Assembly: GCF_050947335.1 (NCBI RefSeq)
Contig: NW_027473855.1
Location: 62,001 to 126,000, forward strand
DNA length: 64,000 bases
Reading direction: 5' to 3'
Source of the DNA: Megachile rotundata
Taxonomy: Eukaryota; Arthropoda; Insecta; Hymenoptera; Megachilidae
Position numbers and translations under genes: made by a program. Shown in pieces: positions 1-13,149 of this stretch. The notes under the pieces are model-generated. The model worked only from the letters and a program-made list of their open reading frames with translations, searched no databases and had not been told where the DNA came from. Every line of letters begins with the position of its first letter. Within the stretch, counting starts at the first letter, position 1.

Positions 1-829
1 TAATATGAGTTAGATTGATAATAATAAGAGTAATGAGTATAGTAATTGTAGATCTATCGATCATTTAAGCATAATATGGCTAATAATATGAGTTAGATTG
101 ATAATAATAACAGTAATAAGTATAGTAATTGTCGTTCTATCGATCATTTAAGCATAATATGGGTAATAATATGAGTCAGATTGATAATAATAACAGTAAT
201 AAGTATAGTAATTGTCGTTCTATCGATAATATAAGCATAATATGGATAATAATATGAGTTAGATTGATAATACTAAGAGTAGTGAGTATAGTAGTTCTCG
301 TTCTATCGATCATATAAGCATAATATGGCTAATAATATGAGTTAGATTGATAATAATAAGAGTAATGGTTATAGTAATTGTAGATCTATCGATCATTTAA
401 GCATAATATGGCTAATAATATGAGTTAGATTGATAAAAATAACAGTAATAAGTATAGTAATTGTCGTTCTATCGATAATATAACCATAATATGGCTAGTA
501 ATATGAGTTAGATTGATAATACTAAGAGTAGTGCGTATAGTAATTCTCGTTCTATCGATCATATAAGCATAATATGGCTAATAATATGAGTTAGATTTAT
601 AATAATAAGAGTAATAACTACAGTAATTGTCGTTCTATCGATCATATAAGCATAATAAGGCTAATAATATGAGTTAGAGTGATAATACTGAGAGTAGTGA
701 GTATAGTAATTCTCATTCTATCGATCATATAAGCATAATATGGCTAATAATATGAGTTAGATTGATAATAATAACAGTAATAAGTATAGTAACTGTCGTT
801 CTTCGATAATATAAGCATAATATGGCTAA
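1..829 (+). repeat. ten-monomer cassette, copy 1 (reference copy)
   Basis: Ten monomers (m1-m10) in fixed order: m1 with AGATCT; m2 with AACAG and GGGTA; m3 with GTCAG and ATCGATAAT; m4 with GTAGTTCTCG; m5 with a second AGATCT, 332 bp (four monomers) after the first; m6 with GATAAAAATAAC and ATAACC; m7 with GTGCGTATAG; m8 with GATTTATAAT and AACTACAG; m9 with AGAGTGATAATACTGAG and CTCATTC; m10, the 82-bp form with AACTGTCGTTCTTCG. This copy has private changes shared only with the copies at 3153 and 9376: GGATA at the end of m3 and AATGGTTATAG in m5. The three therefore form a recent subgroup. Confidence 0.9.
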
Positions 830-1781
830 TAATATGAGTTAGATTGATAATACTAAGAGTAGTGAGTATAGTAATTGTCGTTCTATCGATCATATAAGCA
901 TAATATGGCTAATAATATGATATAGATTGATAATAATAAGAGTAATAAGTATAGTATTTGTCGTTCTATCGATCATGTAAGCATAATATGGCTAATAATA
1001 CGAGTTAGATTGATAATAATAAGAGTAATAAGTATAGTAATTGTCGTTCTATCGATCATTTAAGCATAATATGGCTAATAATATGAGTTAGATTGATAAT
1101 AATAACAGTAATAAGTATAGTAATTGTCGTTCTATCGATAATATAAGCATAATATGGCTAATAATATGAGTTAGATTGATAATACTAAGAGTAGTGAGTT
1201 TAGTAATTCTCGTTCTATCCATCATATAAGCATAATATGGCTAATAATATGAGTTAGATTGATAATAATAAGAGTAATGAGTATAGTAATTGTAGTTCTA
1301 TCGATCATATCGGCATAATATGGCTAATAATATGAGTTAGATTGATAATAATAAGAGTAATAACTACAGTAATTGTCGTTCTATCGATCATATAAGCATA
1401 ATAAGGCTAATAATATGAGTTAGAGTGATAATACTGAGAGTAGTGAGTATAGTAATTCTCATTCTATCGATCATATAAGCATAATATGGCTAATAATATG
1501 AGTTAGATTGATAATAATAACAGTAATAAGTATAGTAACTGTCGTTCTTCGATAATATAAGCATAATATGGCTAATAATATGAGTTAGATTGATAATACT
1601 AAGAGTAGTGAGTATAGTAATTGTCGTTCTATCGATCATATAAGCATAATATGGCTAATAATATGATATAGATTGATAATAATAAGAGTAATAAGTATAG
1701 TATTTGTCGTTCTATCGATCATGTAAGCATAATATGGCTAATAATACGAGTTAGATTGATAATAATAAGAGTAATAACTAC
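582..1781 (+). repeat. 746-bp tandem duplication (nine monomers)
   Basis: Bases 582-1035 match 1328-1781 at an offset of 746 bp (nine monomers, one of them 82 bp). The matching string is the AACTACAG monomer, the ACTGAG/CTCATTC monomer, the 82-bp monomer, a GTAATTGTCG monomer and the GATATAG/CATGTAAG monomer. The match ends in the ACGAG monomer, where 1742 onward carries AACTACAG in place of AAGTATAG. The same 746-bp spacing recurs at 39830-40576, so this nine-monomer step has been used more than once. Confidence 0.85.
748..829 (+). repeat. 82-bp monomer variant (A56 deleted), first of 22
   Basis: The monomer lacks one A, so TTCTATCGAT becomes TTCTTCGAT and the ATCGAT palindrome is lost. It always carries T46C (AACTG or AGCTG in place of AATTG). 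The 22 copies start at 748, 1494, 3900, 5891, 10123, 12031, 20081, 22238, 25890, 31368, 33110, 38255, 39001, 39996, 40742, 45390, 48875, 50285, 52691, 53603, 56756 and 60408. Four of them (22238, 25890, 56756, 60408) and 45390 also carry A45G (AGCTG). The shared linked changes and shared neighbours point to one origin, then amplification. Confidence 0.93.
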
Positions 1782-2322
1782 AGTAATTGTCGTTCTATCG
1801 ATCATATAAGCATAATATGGCTAATAATATGATATAGATTGATAATAATAAGAGTAATAAGTATAGTATTTGTCGTTCTATCCATCATATAAGCATAATA
1901 TGGCTAATAATATGAGTTGGATTGATAATAATAAGAGTAATGAGTATAGTAATTGTAGTTCTATCGATCATATCGGCATAATATGGTTAATAATATGAGT
2001 TAGATTCATAATAATAAGAGTAATAAGTATAGTAATTGTCGTTCTATCGATCATATAAGCATAATATGGCTAATAATATGAGTTAGATTGATAATACTAA
2101 GAGTAGTGAGTATAGTAATTCTCGTTCTATCGATCATATAAGCATAATATGGCTAATAATATGAGTTAGATTGATAATAATAACAGTAATAAGTATAGTA
2201 ATTGTCGTTCTATCGATAATATAAGCATAATATGGCTAATAATGTGAGTTAGATTGATAATACTAAGAGTAGTGAGTATAGTAATTCTCGTTCTATCGAT
2301 CATATAAGCATAATATGGCTAA
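1328..2322 (+). repeat. twelve-monomer block, repeated at 5725-6719
   Basis: This 995-bp stretch recurs 4397 bp downstream. It contains the 82-bp monomer (AACTG at 1537 and 5934), a rare GAGTTGG variant (1914 and 6311), CTATCCATC, CATATCGGC, GGTTAATAAT, GATTCATAAT and a rare AATGTGAG variant (near 2243 and 6640). Small differences exist, for example GTATTTGTCG against GTAGTTGTCG near 6097, and an extra GTGAGTTAAATTG change near 6640. The matching rare variants make common descent secure. Confidence 0.88.
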
Positions 2323-5300
2323 TAATATGAGTCAGATTGATAATAATAACAGTAATAAGTATAGTAATTGTCGTTCTATCGATAATATAAGCATAATATG
2401 GCTAATAATATGAGTTAGATTGATAATACTAAGAGTAGTGAGTATAGTAGTTCTCGTTCTATCGATCATATAAGCATAATATGGCTAATAATATGAGTTA
2501 GATTGATAATAATAAGAGTAATGGGTATAGTAATTGTAGATCTATCGATCATTTAAGCATAATATGGCTAATAATATGAGTTAGATTGATAAAAATAACA
2601 GTAATAAGTATAGTAATTGTCGTTCTATCGATAATATAACCATAATAAGGCTAATAATATGAGTTAGAGTGATAATACTAAGAGTAGTGAGTATAGTAAT
2701 TCTCATTCTATCGATCATTTAAGCATAATATGGCTAATAATATGAGTTAGATTGATAATAATAACAGTAATAAGTATAGTAATTGTCGTTCTATCGATCA
2801 TTTTAGAATAATATGGGTAATAATATGAGTCAGATTGATAATAATAACAGTAATAAGTATAGTAATTGTCGTTCTATCGATAATATAAGCATAATATAGC
2901 TAATAATATGAGTTAGATTGATAATACTAAGAGTAGTGAGTATAGTAGTTCTCGTTCTATCGATCATATAAGCATAATATGGCTAATAATATGAGTTAGA
3001 TTGATAATAATAAGAGTAATAAGTATAGTAATTGTCGTTCTATCGATCATATAAGCATAATATGGCTAATAATATGAGTTAGATTGATAATACTAAGCGT
3101 AGTGAGTATAGTAATTCTCGTTCTATCGATCATATAAGCATAATATGGCTAATAATATGAGTTAGATTGATAATAATAAGAGTAATGAGTATAGTAATTG
3201 TAGATCTATCGATCATTTAAGCATAATATGGCTAATAATATGAGTTAGATTGATAATAATAACAGTAATAAGTATAGTAATTGTCGTTCTATCGATCATT
3301 TAAGCATAATATGGGTAATAATATGAGTCAGATTGATAATAATAACAGTAATAAGTATAGTAATTGTCGTTCTATCGATAATATAAGCATAATATGGATA
3401 ATAATATGAGTTAGATTGATAATACTAAGAGTAGTGAGTATAGTAGTTCTCGTTCTATCGATCATATAAGCATAATATGGCTAATAATATGAGTTAGATT
3501 GATAATAATAAGAGTAATGGTTATAGTAATTGTAGATCTATCGATCATTTAAGCATAATATGGCTAATAATATGAGTTAGATTGATAAAAATAACAGTAA
3601 TAAGTATAGTAATTGTCGTTCTATCGATAATATAACCATAATATGGCTAGTAATATGAGTTAGATTGATAATACTAAGAGTAGTGCGTATAGTAATTCTC
3701 GTTCTATCGATCATATAAGCATAATATGGCTAATAATATGAGTTAGATTTATAATAATAAGAGTAATAACTACAGTAATTGTCGTTCTATCGATCATATA
3801 AGCATAATAAGGCTAATAATATGAGTTAGAGTGATAATACTGAGAGTAGTGAGTATAGTAATTCTCATTCTATCGATCATATAAGCATAATATGGCTAAT
3901 AATATGAGTTAGATTGATAATAATAACAGTAATAAGTATAGTAACTGTCGTTCTTCGATAATATAAGCATAATATGGCTAATAATATGAGTTAGATTGAT
4001 AATACTAAGAGTAGTGAGTATAGTAATTGTCGTTCTATCGATAATATAAGCATAATATGGCTAATAATATGAGGTAGATTGATAATACTAAGAGTAGTGA
4101 GTATAGTAGTTCTCGTTCTATCGATCATATAAGCATAATATGGCTAATAATATGAGTTAGATTGATAATAATAAGAGTAATAAGTATAGTAATTGTCGTT
4201 CTATCGATCATTTAAGCATAATATGGGTAATAATATGAGTCAGATTGATAATAATAACAGTAATAAGTATAGTAATTGTCGTTCTATCGATAATATAAGC
4301 ATAATATGGCTAATAATATGAGGTAGATTGATAATACTAAGAGTAGTGAGTATAGTAGTTCTCGTTCTATCGATCATATAAGCATAATATGGCTAATAAT
4401 ATGAGTTAGATTGATAATAATAAGAGTAATAAGTATAGTAATTGTCGTTCTATCGATCATTTAAGCATAATATGGGTAATAATATGAGTCAGATTGATAA
4501 TAATAACAGTAATAAGTATAGTAATTGTCGTTCTATCGATCATATAAGCATAATATGGCTAATAATATGAGTTAGATTGATAATACTAAGAGTAGTGAGT
4601 ATAGTAATTCTCGTTCTGTCGATCATATAAGCATAATATGGCTAATAATATGAGTTAGATTGATAATAATAAGAGTAATGAGTATAGTAATTCTCGTTCT
4701 ATCGATCATATAAGCATAATATGGCTAATAATATGAGTTAGATTGATAATAATTAGAGTAATGAGTATAGTAATTGTAGATCTATCGATCATTTAAGCAT
4801 AATATGGCTAATAATATGAGTTAGAGTGATAATACTGAGAGTAGTGAGTATAGTAATTCTCATTTTATCGATCATATAAGCATAATATGGCTAATAATAT
4901 GAGTTAGATTGATAATAATAAGAGTAATGGGTATAGTAATTGTAGTTCTATCGATCCTATAAGCAAAATATGGCTAATAATATGAGTTAGATTGATAATA
5001 ATAAGAGTAATAACTACAGTAATTGTCGTTCTATCGATCATATAAGCATAATAAGGCTAATAATATGAGTTAGATTGATAATAATAACAGTAATAAGTAT
5101 AGTAATTGTCGTTCTATCGATCATTTAAGCATAATATGGGTAATAATATGAGTCAGATTGATAATAATAACAGTAATAAGTATAGTAATTGTCGTTCTAT
5201 CGATAATATAAGCATAATATGGCTAATAATATGAGTTAGATTGATAATACTAAGAGTAGTGAGTATAGTAGTTCTCGTTCTATCGATCATATAAGCATAA

Positions 5301-5356
5301 TATGGCTAATAATATGAGTTAGATTGATAATAATAAGAGTAATGGGTATAGTAATT
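2323..5356 (+). repeat. 3.03-kb block, repeated at 8546-11579
   Basis: The offset is 6223 bp (75 monomers with two 82-bp forms). A rare TTTTAGAATA change sits at 2801 and 9024, and the full ten-monomer cassette sits at 3153 and 9376. Point differences include AAGCGTAG near 3096 against AAGAGTAG, and AATTAGAG at 4751 against AATAAGAG. The match breaks at 5357, where TTGTCG becomes TTCTCG in the second copy. Confidence 0.9.
3153..3981 (+). repeat. ten-monomer cassette, copy 2
   Basis: This copy has m1-m10 in the same order as 1-829, including the private GGATA and AATGGTTATAG variants. It is 3152 bp (38 monomers minus two single-base deletions) from copy 1. It is followed by a GTAATTGTCG/ATCGATAAT monomer and a GAGGTAG monomer, whereas copy 1 is followed by ATCGATCATAT and GATATAG. 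The cassette has therefore been joined to different right-hand neighbours. Confidence 0.92.
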
Positions 5357-5676
5357 GTCGTTCTATCGATCATATAAGCATAATATGGCTAATAATATGA
5401 GTTAGATTGATAATACTAAGAGTAGTGAGTATAGTAATTCTCGTTCTATCGATCATATAAGCATAATATGGCTAATAATATGAGTTAGATTGATAATACT
5501 AAGAGTAGTGAGTATAGTAATTCTCGTTCTATCGATCATATAAGCATAATATGGCTAATAATATGAGTTAGATTGATAGTAATAAGAGTAATAAGTATAG
5601 TAATTGTCGTTCTATCGATCATATAAGCATAATAAGGCTAATAATATGAGTTAGAGTGATAATACTAAGAGTAGTG
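4587..5676 (+). repeat. 1.09-kb block, repeated at 12303-13392
   Basis: The offset is 7716 bp (93 monomers, three of 82 bp). Shared rare markers are TTCTGTCGATC (near 4614 and 12330), AATTAGAG (4751 and 12467), CTCATTTTATCG and GATCCTATAAGCAAAATATG. The third relative at 10.8-11.2 kb has TTCTGTCG but lacks AATTAGAG, so the 12.3-kb copy is closer to the 4.6-kb copy than to its nearer neighbour. The match ends where GTGCG (5677) meets GTGAG. Confidence 0.85.
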
Positions 5677-5972
5677 CGTATAGTAATTCTCGTTCTATCG
5701 ATCATATAAGCATAATATGGCTAATAATATGAGTTAGATTTATAATAATAAGAGTAATAACTACAGTAATTGTCGTTCTATCGATCATATAAGCATAATA
5801 AGGCTAATAATATGAGTTAGAGTGATAATACTGAGAGTAGTGAGTATAGTAATTCTCATTCTATCGATCATATAAGCATAATATGGCTAATAATATGAGT
5901 TAGATTGATAATAATAACAGTAATAAGTATAGTAACTGTCGTTCTTCGATAATATAAGCATAATATGGCTAA
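5642..5972 (+). repeat. partial cassette, m7-m10
   Basis: Only the last four cassette monomers are present: a GTGCGTATAG monomer (here with an AGAGTGAT start, unlike the usual m7), the GATTTATAAT/AACTACAG monomer, the ACTGAG/CTCATTC monomer and the 82-bp monomer. The first monomer looks like a hybrid of a GTGAG/CTCATTC-type left end and a normal m7 right end. This fits recombination inside a monomer. Confidence 0.75.
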
Positions 5973-6402
5973 TAATATGAGTTAGATTGATAATACTAAG
6001 AGTAGTGAGTATAGTAATTGTCGTTCTATCGATAATATAAGCATAATATGGCTAATAATATGATATAGATTGATAATAATAAGAGTAATAAGTATAGTAG
6101 TTGTCGTTCTATCGATCATGTAAGCATAATATGGCTAATAATACGAGTTAGATTGATAATAATAAGAGTAATAACTACAGTAATTGTCGTTCTATCGATC
6201 ATATAAGCATAATATGGCTAATAATATGATATAGATTGATAATAATAAGAGTAATAAGTATAGTATTTGTCGTTCTATCCATCATATAAGCATAATATGG
6301 CTAATAATATGAGTTGGATTGATAATAATAAGAGTAATGAGTATAGTAATTGTAGTTCTATCGATCATATCGGCATAATATGGTTAATAATATGAGTTAG
6401 AT

Positions 6403-7315
6403 TCATAATAATAAGAGTAATAAGTATAGTAATTGTCGTTCTATCGATCATATAAGCATAATATGGCTAATAATATGAGTTAGATTGATAATACTAAGAG
6501 TAGTGAGTATAGTAATTCTCGTTCTATCGATCATATAAGCATAATATGGCTAATAATATGAGTTAGATTGATAATAATAACAGTAATAAGTATAGTAATT
6601 GTCGTTCTATCGATAATATAAGCATAATATGACTAATAATGTGAGTTAAATTGATAATACTAAGAGTAGTGAGTATAGTAATTCTCGTTCTATCGATCAT
6701 ATAAGCATAATATGGCTAATAATATGAGTTAGATTGATAATAATAAGAGTAATAACTACAGTAATTGTCGTTCTATCGATCATATAAGCATAATAAGGCT
6801 AATAATATGAGTTAGATTGATAATAATAAGAGTAATAAGTATAGTAATTGTCGTTCTCTCGATCATATAAGCCTAATATGGCTAATAATATGAGTTAGAG
6901 TGATAATACTAAGAGTAGTGAGTATTGTAATTCTCATTCTATCGATCATTTAAGCATAATATGGCTAATAATATGAGTTAGATTGATAATAATAACAGTA
7001 ATAAGTATAGTAATTGTCGTTCTATCGATAATATAACCATAATATGGCTAATAATATGAGTTAGATTGATAATACTAAGAGTAGTGAGTGTAGTAATTCT
7101 CGTTCTATCGATCATATAAGCATAATATGGCTAATAATATGAGTTAGATTGATAGTAATAAGAGTAATAAGTATAGTAATTGTCGTTCTATCGATCATAT
7201 AAGCATAATAAGGCTAATAATATGAGTTAGAGTGATAATACTAAGAGTAGTGAGTATAGTAATTCTCATTCTATCGATCATTTAAGCATAATATGGCTAA
7301 TAATATGAGTTAGAT
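6403..7315 (+). repeat. eleven-monomer block with GCCTAATATG, copy 1 of 3
   Basis: The block begins at a GATTCATAAT monomer and contains TCTCTCGATC followed by GCCTAATATG (6872), then a GAGTATTGTAATTCTCATTC monomer and ATAACCATAATATGG. Relatives lie at about 31963-32875 (offset 25560) and 41171-42083 (a further 9208 bp). This copy has extra changes near 6632-6651 (GACTAATAATGTGAG, then TTAAATTG) that the other two lack. Confidence 0.82.
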
Positions 7316-8224
7316 TGATAATAATAACAGTAATAAGTATAGTAATTGTCGTTCTATCGATCATTTAAGCATAATATGGGTAATAATATGAGTCAGATTG
7401 ATAATAATAACAGTAATAAGTATAGTAATTGTCGTTCTATCGATAATATAAGCATAATATAGCTAATAATATGAGTTAGATTGATAATACTAAGAGTAGT
7501 GAGTATAGTAGTTCTCGTTCTATCGATCATATAAGCATAATATGGCTAATAATATGAGTTAGATTGATAATAATAAGAGTAATAAGTATAGTAATTGTCG
7601 TTCTATCGATCATATAAGCATAATATGGCTAATAATATGAGTTAGATTGATAATACTAAGAGTAGTGAGTATAGTAATTCTCGTTCTATCGATCATATAA
7701 GCATAATATGGCTAATAATATGAGTTAGATTGATAATACTAAGAGTAGTGAGTATAGTAATTCTCGTTCTATCGATCATATAAGCATAATATGGCTAATA
7801 ATATGAGTTAGATTGATAGTAATAAGAGTAATAAGTATAGTAATTGTCGTTCTATCGATCATATAAGCATAATAAGGCTAATAATATGAGTTAGAGTGAT
7901 AATACTAAGAGTAGTGAGTATAGTAATTCTCATTCTATCGATCATTTAAGCATAATATGGCTAATAATATGAGTTAGATTGATAATAATAACAGTAATAA
8001 GTATAGTAATTGTCGTTCTATCGATCATTTTAGCATAATATGGGTAATAATATGAGTCAGATTGATAATAATAACAGTAATAAGTATAGTAATTGTCGTT
8101 CTATCGATAATATAAGCATAATATAGCTAATAATATGAGTTAGATTGATAATACTAAGAGTAGTGAGTATAGTAGTTCTCGTTCTATCGATCATATAAGC
8201 ATAATATGGCTAATAATATGAGTT
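7151..8224 (+). repeat. 664-bp tandem step (eight monomers)
   Basis: The GATAGTAATAAGAG monomer recurs at 7151 and 7815, exactly 8 x 83 bp apart. Each is followed by an ATAAGG end, an AGAGTGATAATACTAAG/CTCATTC/CATTTAAG monomer, AACAG monomers and a TATAGCTAA-ended monomer. The copies differ at CATTTAAGC against CATTTTAGC (near 7370 and 8030). Confidence 0.8.
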
Positions 8225-8379
8225 AGATTGATAATAATAAGAGTAATAAGTATAGTAATTGTCGTTCTATCGATCATATAAGCATAATATGGCTAATAAT
8301 ATGAGTTAGATTGATAATACTAAGAGTAGTGAGTATAGTAATTCTCGTTCTATCGATCATATAAGCATAATATGGCTAA

Positions 8380-8877
8380 TAATATGAGTCAGATTGATAA
8401 TAATAAGAGTAATGAGTATAGTAATTGTAGATCTATCGATCATTTAAGCATAATATGGCTAATAATATGAGTTAGATTGATAATAATAACAGTAATAAGT
8501 ATAGTAATTGTCGTTCTATCGATCATTTAAGCATAATATGGGTAATAATATGAGTCAGATTGATAATAATAACAGTAATAAGTATAGTAATTGTCGTTCT
8601 ATCGATAATATAAGCATAATATGGCTAATAATATGAGTTAGATTGATAATACTAAGAGTAGTGAGTATAGTAGTTCTCGTTCTATCGATCATATAAGCAT
8701 AATATGGCTAATAATATGAGTTAGATTGATAATAATAAGAGTAATGGGTATAGTAATTGTAGATCTATCGATCATTTAAGCATAATATGGCTAATAATAT
8801 GAGTTAGATTGATAAAAATAACAGTAATAAGTATAGTAATTGTCGTTCTATCGATAATATAACCATAATAAGGCTAA
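8380..8877 (+). repeat. truncated cassette, m1-m6
   Basis: Six cassette monomers in order: m1 here begins GTCAG, which is unusual for m1, and m6 ends ATAAGG in place of ATATGG. At 8878 it joins directly to an AGAGTGATAATACTAAG/CTCATTC monomer and not to m7. The same m6-to-AGAGTGAT junction is seen at 2655 in the paired block, so the truncation predates that duplication. Confidence 0.8.
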
Positions 8878-9375
8878 TAATATGAGTTAGAGTGATAATA
8901 CTAAGAGTAGTGAGTATAGTAATTCTCATTCTATCGATCATTTAAGCATAATATGGCTAATAATATGAGTTAGATTGATAATAATAACAGTAATAAGTAT
9001 AGTAATTGTCGTTCTATCGATCATTTTAGAATAATATGGGTAATAATATGAGTCAGATTGATAATAATAACAGTAATAAGTATAGTAATTGTCGTTCTAT
9101 CGATAATATAAGCATAATATAGCTAATAATATGAGTTAGATTGATAATACTAAGAGTAGTGAGTATAGTAGTTCTCGTTCTATCGATCATATAAGCATAA
9201 TATGGCTAATAATATGAGTTAGATTGATAATAATAAGAGTAATAAGTATAGTAATTGTCGTTCTATCGATCATATAAGCATAATATGGCTAATAATATGA
9301 GTTAGATTGATAATACTAAGAGTAGTGAGTATAGTAATTCTCGTTCTATCGATCATATAAGCATAATATGGCTAA

Positions 9376-10204
9376 TAATATGAGTTAGATTGATAATAAT
9401 AAGAGTAATGAGTATAGTAATTGTAGATCTATCGATCATTTAAGCATAATATGGCTAATAATATGAGTTAGATTGATAATAATAACAGTAATAAGTATAG
9501 TAATTGTCGTTCTATCGATCATTTAAGCATAATATGGGTAATAATATGAGTCAGATTGATAATAATAACAGTAATAAGTATAGTAATTGTCGTTCTATCG
9601 ATAATATAAGCATAATATGGATAATAATATGAGTTAGATTGATAATACTAAGAGTAGTGAGTATAGTAGTTCTCGTTCTATCGATCATATAAGCATAATA
9701 TGGCTAATAATATGAGTTAGATTGATAATAATAAGAGTAATGGTTATAGTAATTGTAGATCTATCGATCATTTAAGCATAATATGGCTAATAATATGAGT
9801 TAGATTGATAAAAATAACAGTAATAAGTATAGTAATTGTCGTTCTATCGATAATATAACCATAATATGGCTAGTAATATGAGTTAGATTGATAATACTAA
9901 GAGTAGTGCGTATAGTAATTCTCGTTCTATCGATCATATAAGCATAATATGGCTAATAATATGAGTTAGATTTATAATAATAAGAGTAATAACTACAGTA
10001 ATTGTCGTTCTATCGATCATATAAGCATAATAAGGCTAATAATATGAGTTAGAGTGATAATACTGAGAGTAGTGAGTATAGTAATTCTCATTCTATCGAT
10101 CATATAAGCATAATATGGCTAATAATATGAGTTAGATTGATAATAATAACAGTAATGAGTATAGTAACTGTCGTTCTTCGATAATATAAGCATAATATGG
10201 CTAA
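9376..10204 (+). repeat. ten-monomer cassette, copy 3
   Basis: The full m1-m10 order is present, with the same private GGATA and AATGGTTATAG variants as copies 1 and 2. Its m10 has AATGAGTATAG in place of AATAAGTATAG (10123-10204). It lies 6223 bp from copy 2, inside the larger 3.03-kb repeated block. Confidence 0.92.
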
Positions 10205-13149
10205 TAATATGAGTTAGATTGATAATACTAAGAGTAGTGAGTATAGTAATTGTCGTTCTATCGATAATATAAGCATAATATGGCTAATAATATGAGGTAG
10301 ATTGATAATACTAAGAGTAGTGAGTATAGTAGTTCGCGTTCTATCGATCATATAAGCATAATATGGCTAATAATATGAGTTAGATTGATAATAATAAGAG
10401 TAATAAGTATAGTAATTGTCGTTCTATCGATCATTTAAGCATAATATGGGTAATAATATGAGTCAGATTGATAATAATAACAGTAATAAGTATAGTAATT
10501 GTCGTTCTATCGATAATATAAGCATAATATGGCTAATAATATGAGGTAGATTGATAATACTAAGAGTAGTGAGTATAGTAGTTCTCGTTCTATCGACCAT
10601 ATAAGCATAATATGGCTAATAATATGAGTTAGATTGATAATAATAAGAGTAATAAGTATAGTAATTGTCGTTCTATCGATCATTTAAGCATAATATGGGT
10701 AATAATATGAGTCAGATTGATAATAATAACAGTAATAAGTATAGTAATTGTCGTTCTATCGATCATATAAGCATAATATGGCTAATAATATGAGTTAGAT
10801 TGATAATACTAAGAGTAGTGAGTATAGTAATTCTCGTTCTGTCGATCATATAAGCATAATATGGCTAATAATATGAGTTAGATTGATAATAATAAGAGTA
10901 ATGAGTATAGTAATTCTCGTTCTATCGATCATATAAGCATAATATGGCTAATAATATGAGTTAGATTGATAATAATAAGAGTAATGAGTATAGTAATTGT
11001 AGATCTATCGATCATTTAAGCAAAATATGGCTAATAATATGAGTTAGAGTGATAATACTGAGAGTAGTGAGTATAGTAATTCTCATTTTATCGATCATAT
11101 AAGCATAATATGGCTAATAATATGAGTTAGATTGATAATAATAAGAGTAATGGGTATAGTAATTGTAGTTCTATCGATCCTATAAGCAAAATATGGCTAA
11201 TAATATGAGTTAGATTGATAATAATAAGAGTAATAACTACAGTAATTGTCGTTCTATCGATCATATAAGCATAATAAGGCTAATAATATGAGTTAGATTG
11301 ATAATAATAACAGTAATAAGTATAGTAATTGTCGTTCTATCGATCATTTAAGCATAATATGGGTAATAATATGAGTCAGATTGATAATAATAACAGTAAT
11401 AAGTATAGTAATTGTCGTTCTATCGATAATATAAGCATAATATGGCTAATAATATGAGTTAGATTGATAATACTAAGAGTAGTGAGTATAGTAGTTCTCG
11501 TTCTATCGATCATATAAGCATAATATGGCTAATAATATGAGTTAGATTGATAATAATAAGAGTAATGGGTATAGTAATTCTCGTTCTATCGATCCTATAA
11601 GCATAATATGGCTAATAATATGAGTTAGATTGATAATAATAAGAGTAATGAGTATAGTAATTGTAGATCTATCGATCATTTAAGCATAATATGGCTAATA
11701 ATATGAGTTAGATTGATAATAATAACAGTAATAAGTATAGTAATTGTCGTTCTATCGATCATTTAAGCATAATATGGGTAATAATATGTGTCAGATTGAT
11801 AATAATAACAGTAATAAGTATAGTAATTGTCGTTCTATCGATAATATAAGCATAATATGGCTAATAATATGAGTTAGATTGATAATAATAAGAGTAATAA
11901 CTACAGTAATTGTCGTTCTATCGATCATATAAGCATAATAAGGCTAATAATATGAGTTAGAGTGATAATACTGAGAGTAGTGAGTATAGTAATTCTCATT
12001 CTATCGATCATATAAGCATAATATGGCTAATAATATGAGTTAGATTGATAATAATAACAGTAATAAGTATAGTAACTGTCGTTCTTCGATAATATAAGCA
12101 TAATATGGCTAATAATATGAGTTAGATTGATAATACTAAGAGTAGTGAGTATAGTAATTGTCGTTCTATCGATAATATAAGCATAATATGGCTAATAATA
12201 TGAGGTAGATTGATAATACTAAGAGTAGTGAGTATAGTAGTTCTCGTTCTATCGATCATATAAGCATAATATGGCTAATAATATGAGTTAGATTGATAAT
12301 AATAAGAGTAGTGAGTATAGTAATTCTCGTTCTGTCGATCATATAAGCATAATATGGCTAATAATATGAGTTAGATTGATAATAATAAGAGTAATGAGTA
12401 TAGTAATTCTCGTTCTATCGATCATATAAGCATAATATGGCTAATAATATGAGTTAGATTGATAATAATTAGAGTAATGAGTATAGTAATTGTAGATCTA
12501 TCGATCATTTAAGCATAATATGGCTAATAATATGAGTTAGAGTGATAATACTGAGAGTAGTGAGTATAGTAATTCTCATTTTATCGATCATATAAGCATA
12601 ATATGGCTAATAATATGAGTTAGATTGATAATAATAAGAGTAATGGGTATAGTAATTGTAGTTCTATCGATCCTATAAGCAAAATATGGCTAATAATATG
12701 AGTTAGATTGATAATAATAAGAGTAATAACTACAGTAATTGTCGTTCTATCGATCATATAAGCATAATAAGGCTAATAATATGAGTTAGATTGATAATAA
12801 TAACAGTACTAAGTATAGTAATTGTCGTTCTATCGATCATTTAAGCATAATATGGGTAATAATATGAGTCAGATTGATAATAATAACAGTAATAAGTATA
12901 GTAATTGTCGTTCTATCGATAATATAAGCATAATATGGCTAATAATATGAGTTAGATTGATAATACTAAGAGTAGTGAGTATAGTAGTTCTCGTTCTATC
13001 GATCATATAAGCATAATATGGCTAATAATATGAGTTAGATTGATAATAATAAGAGTAATGGGTACAGTAATTGTCGTTCTATCGATCATATAAGCATAAT
13101 ATGGCTAATAATATGAGTTAGATTGATAATACTAAGAGTAGTGAGTATA

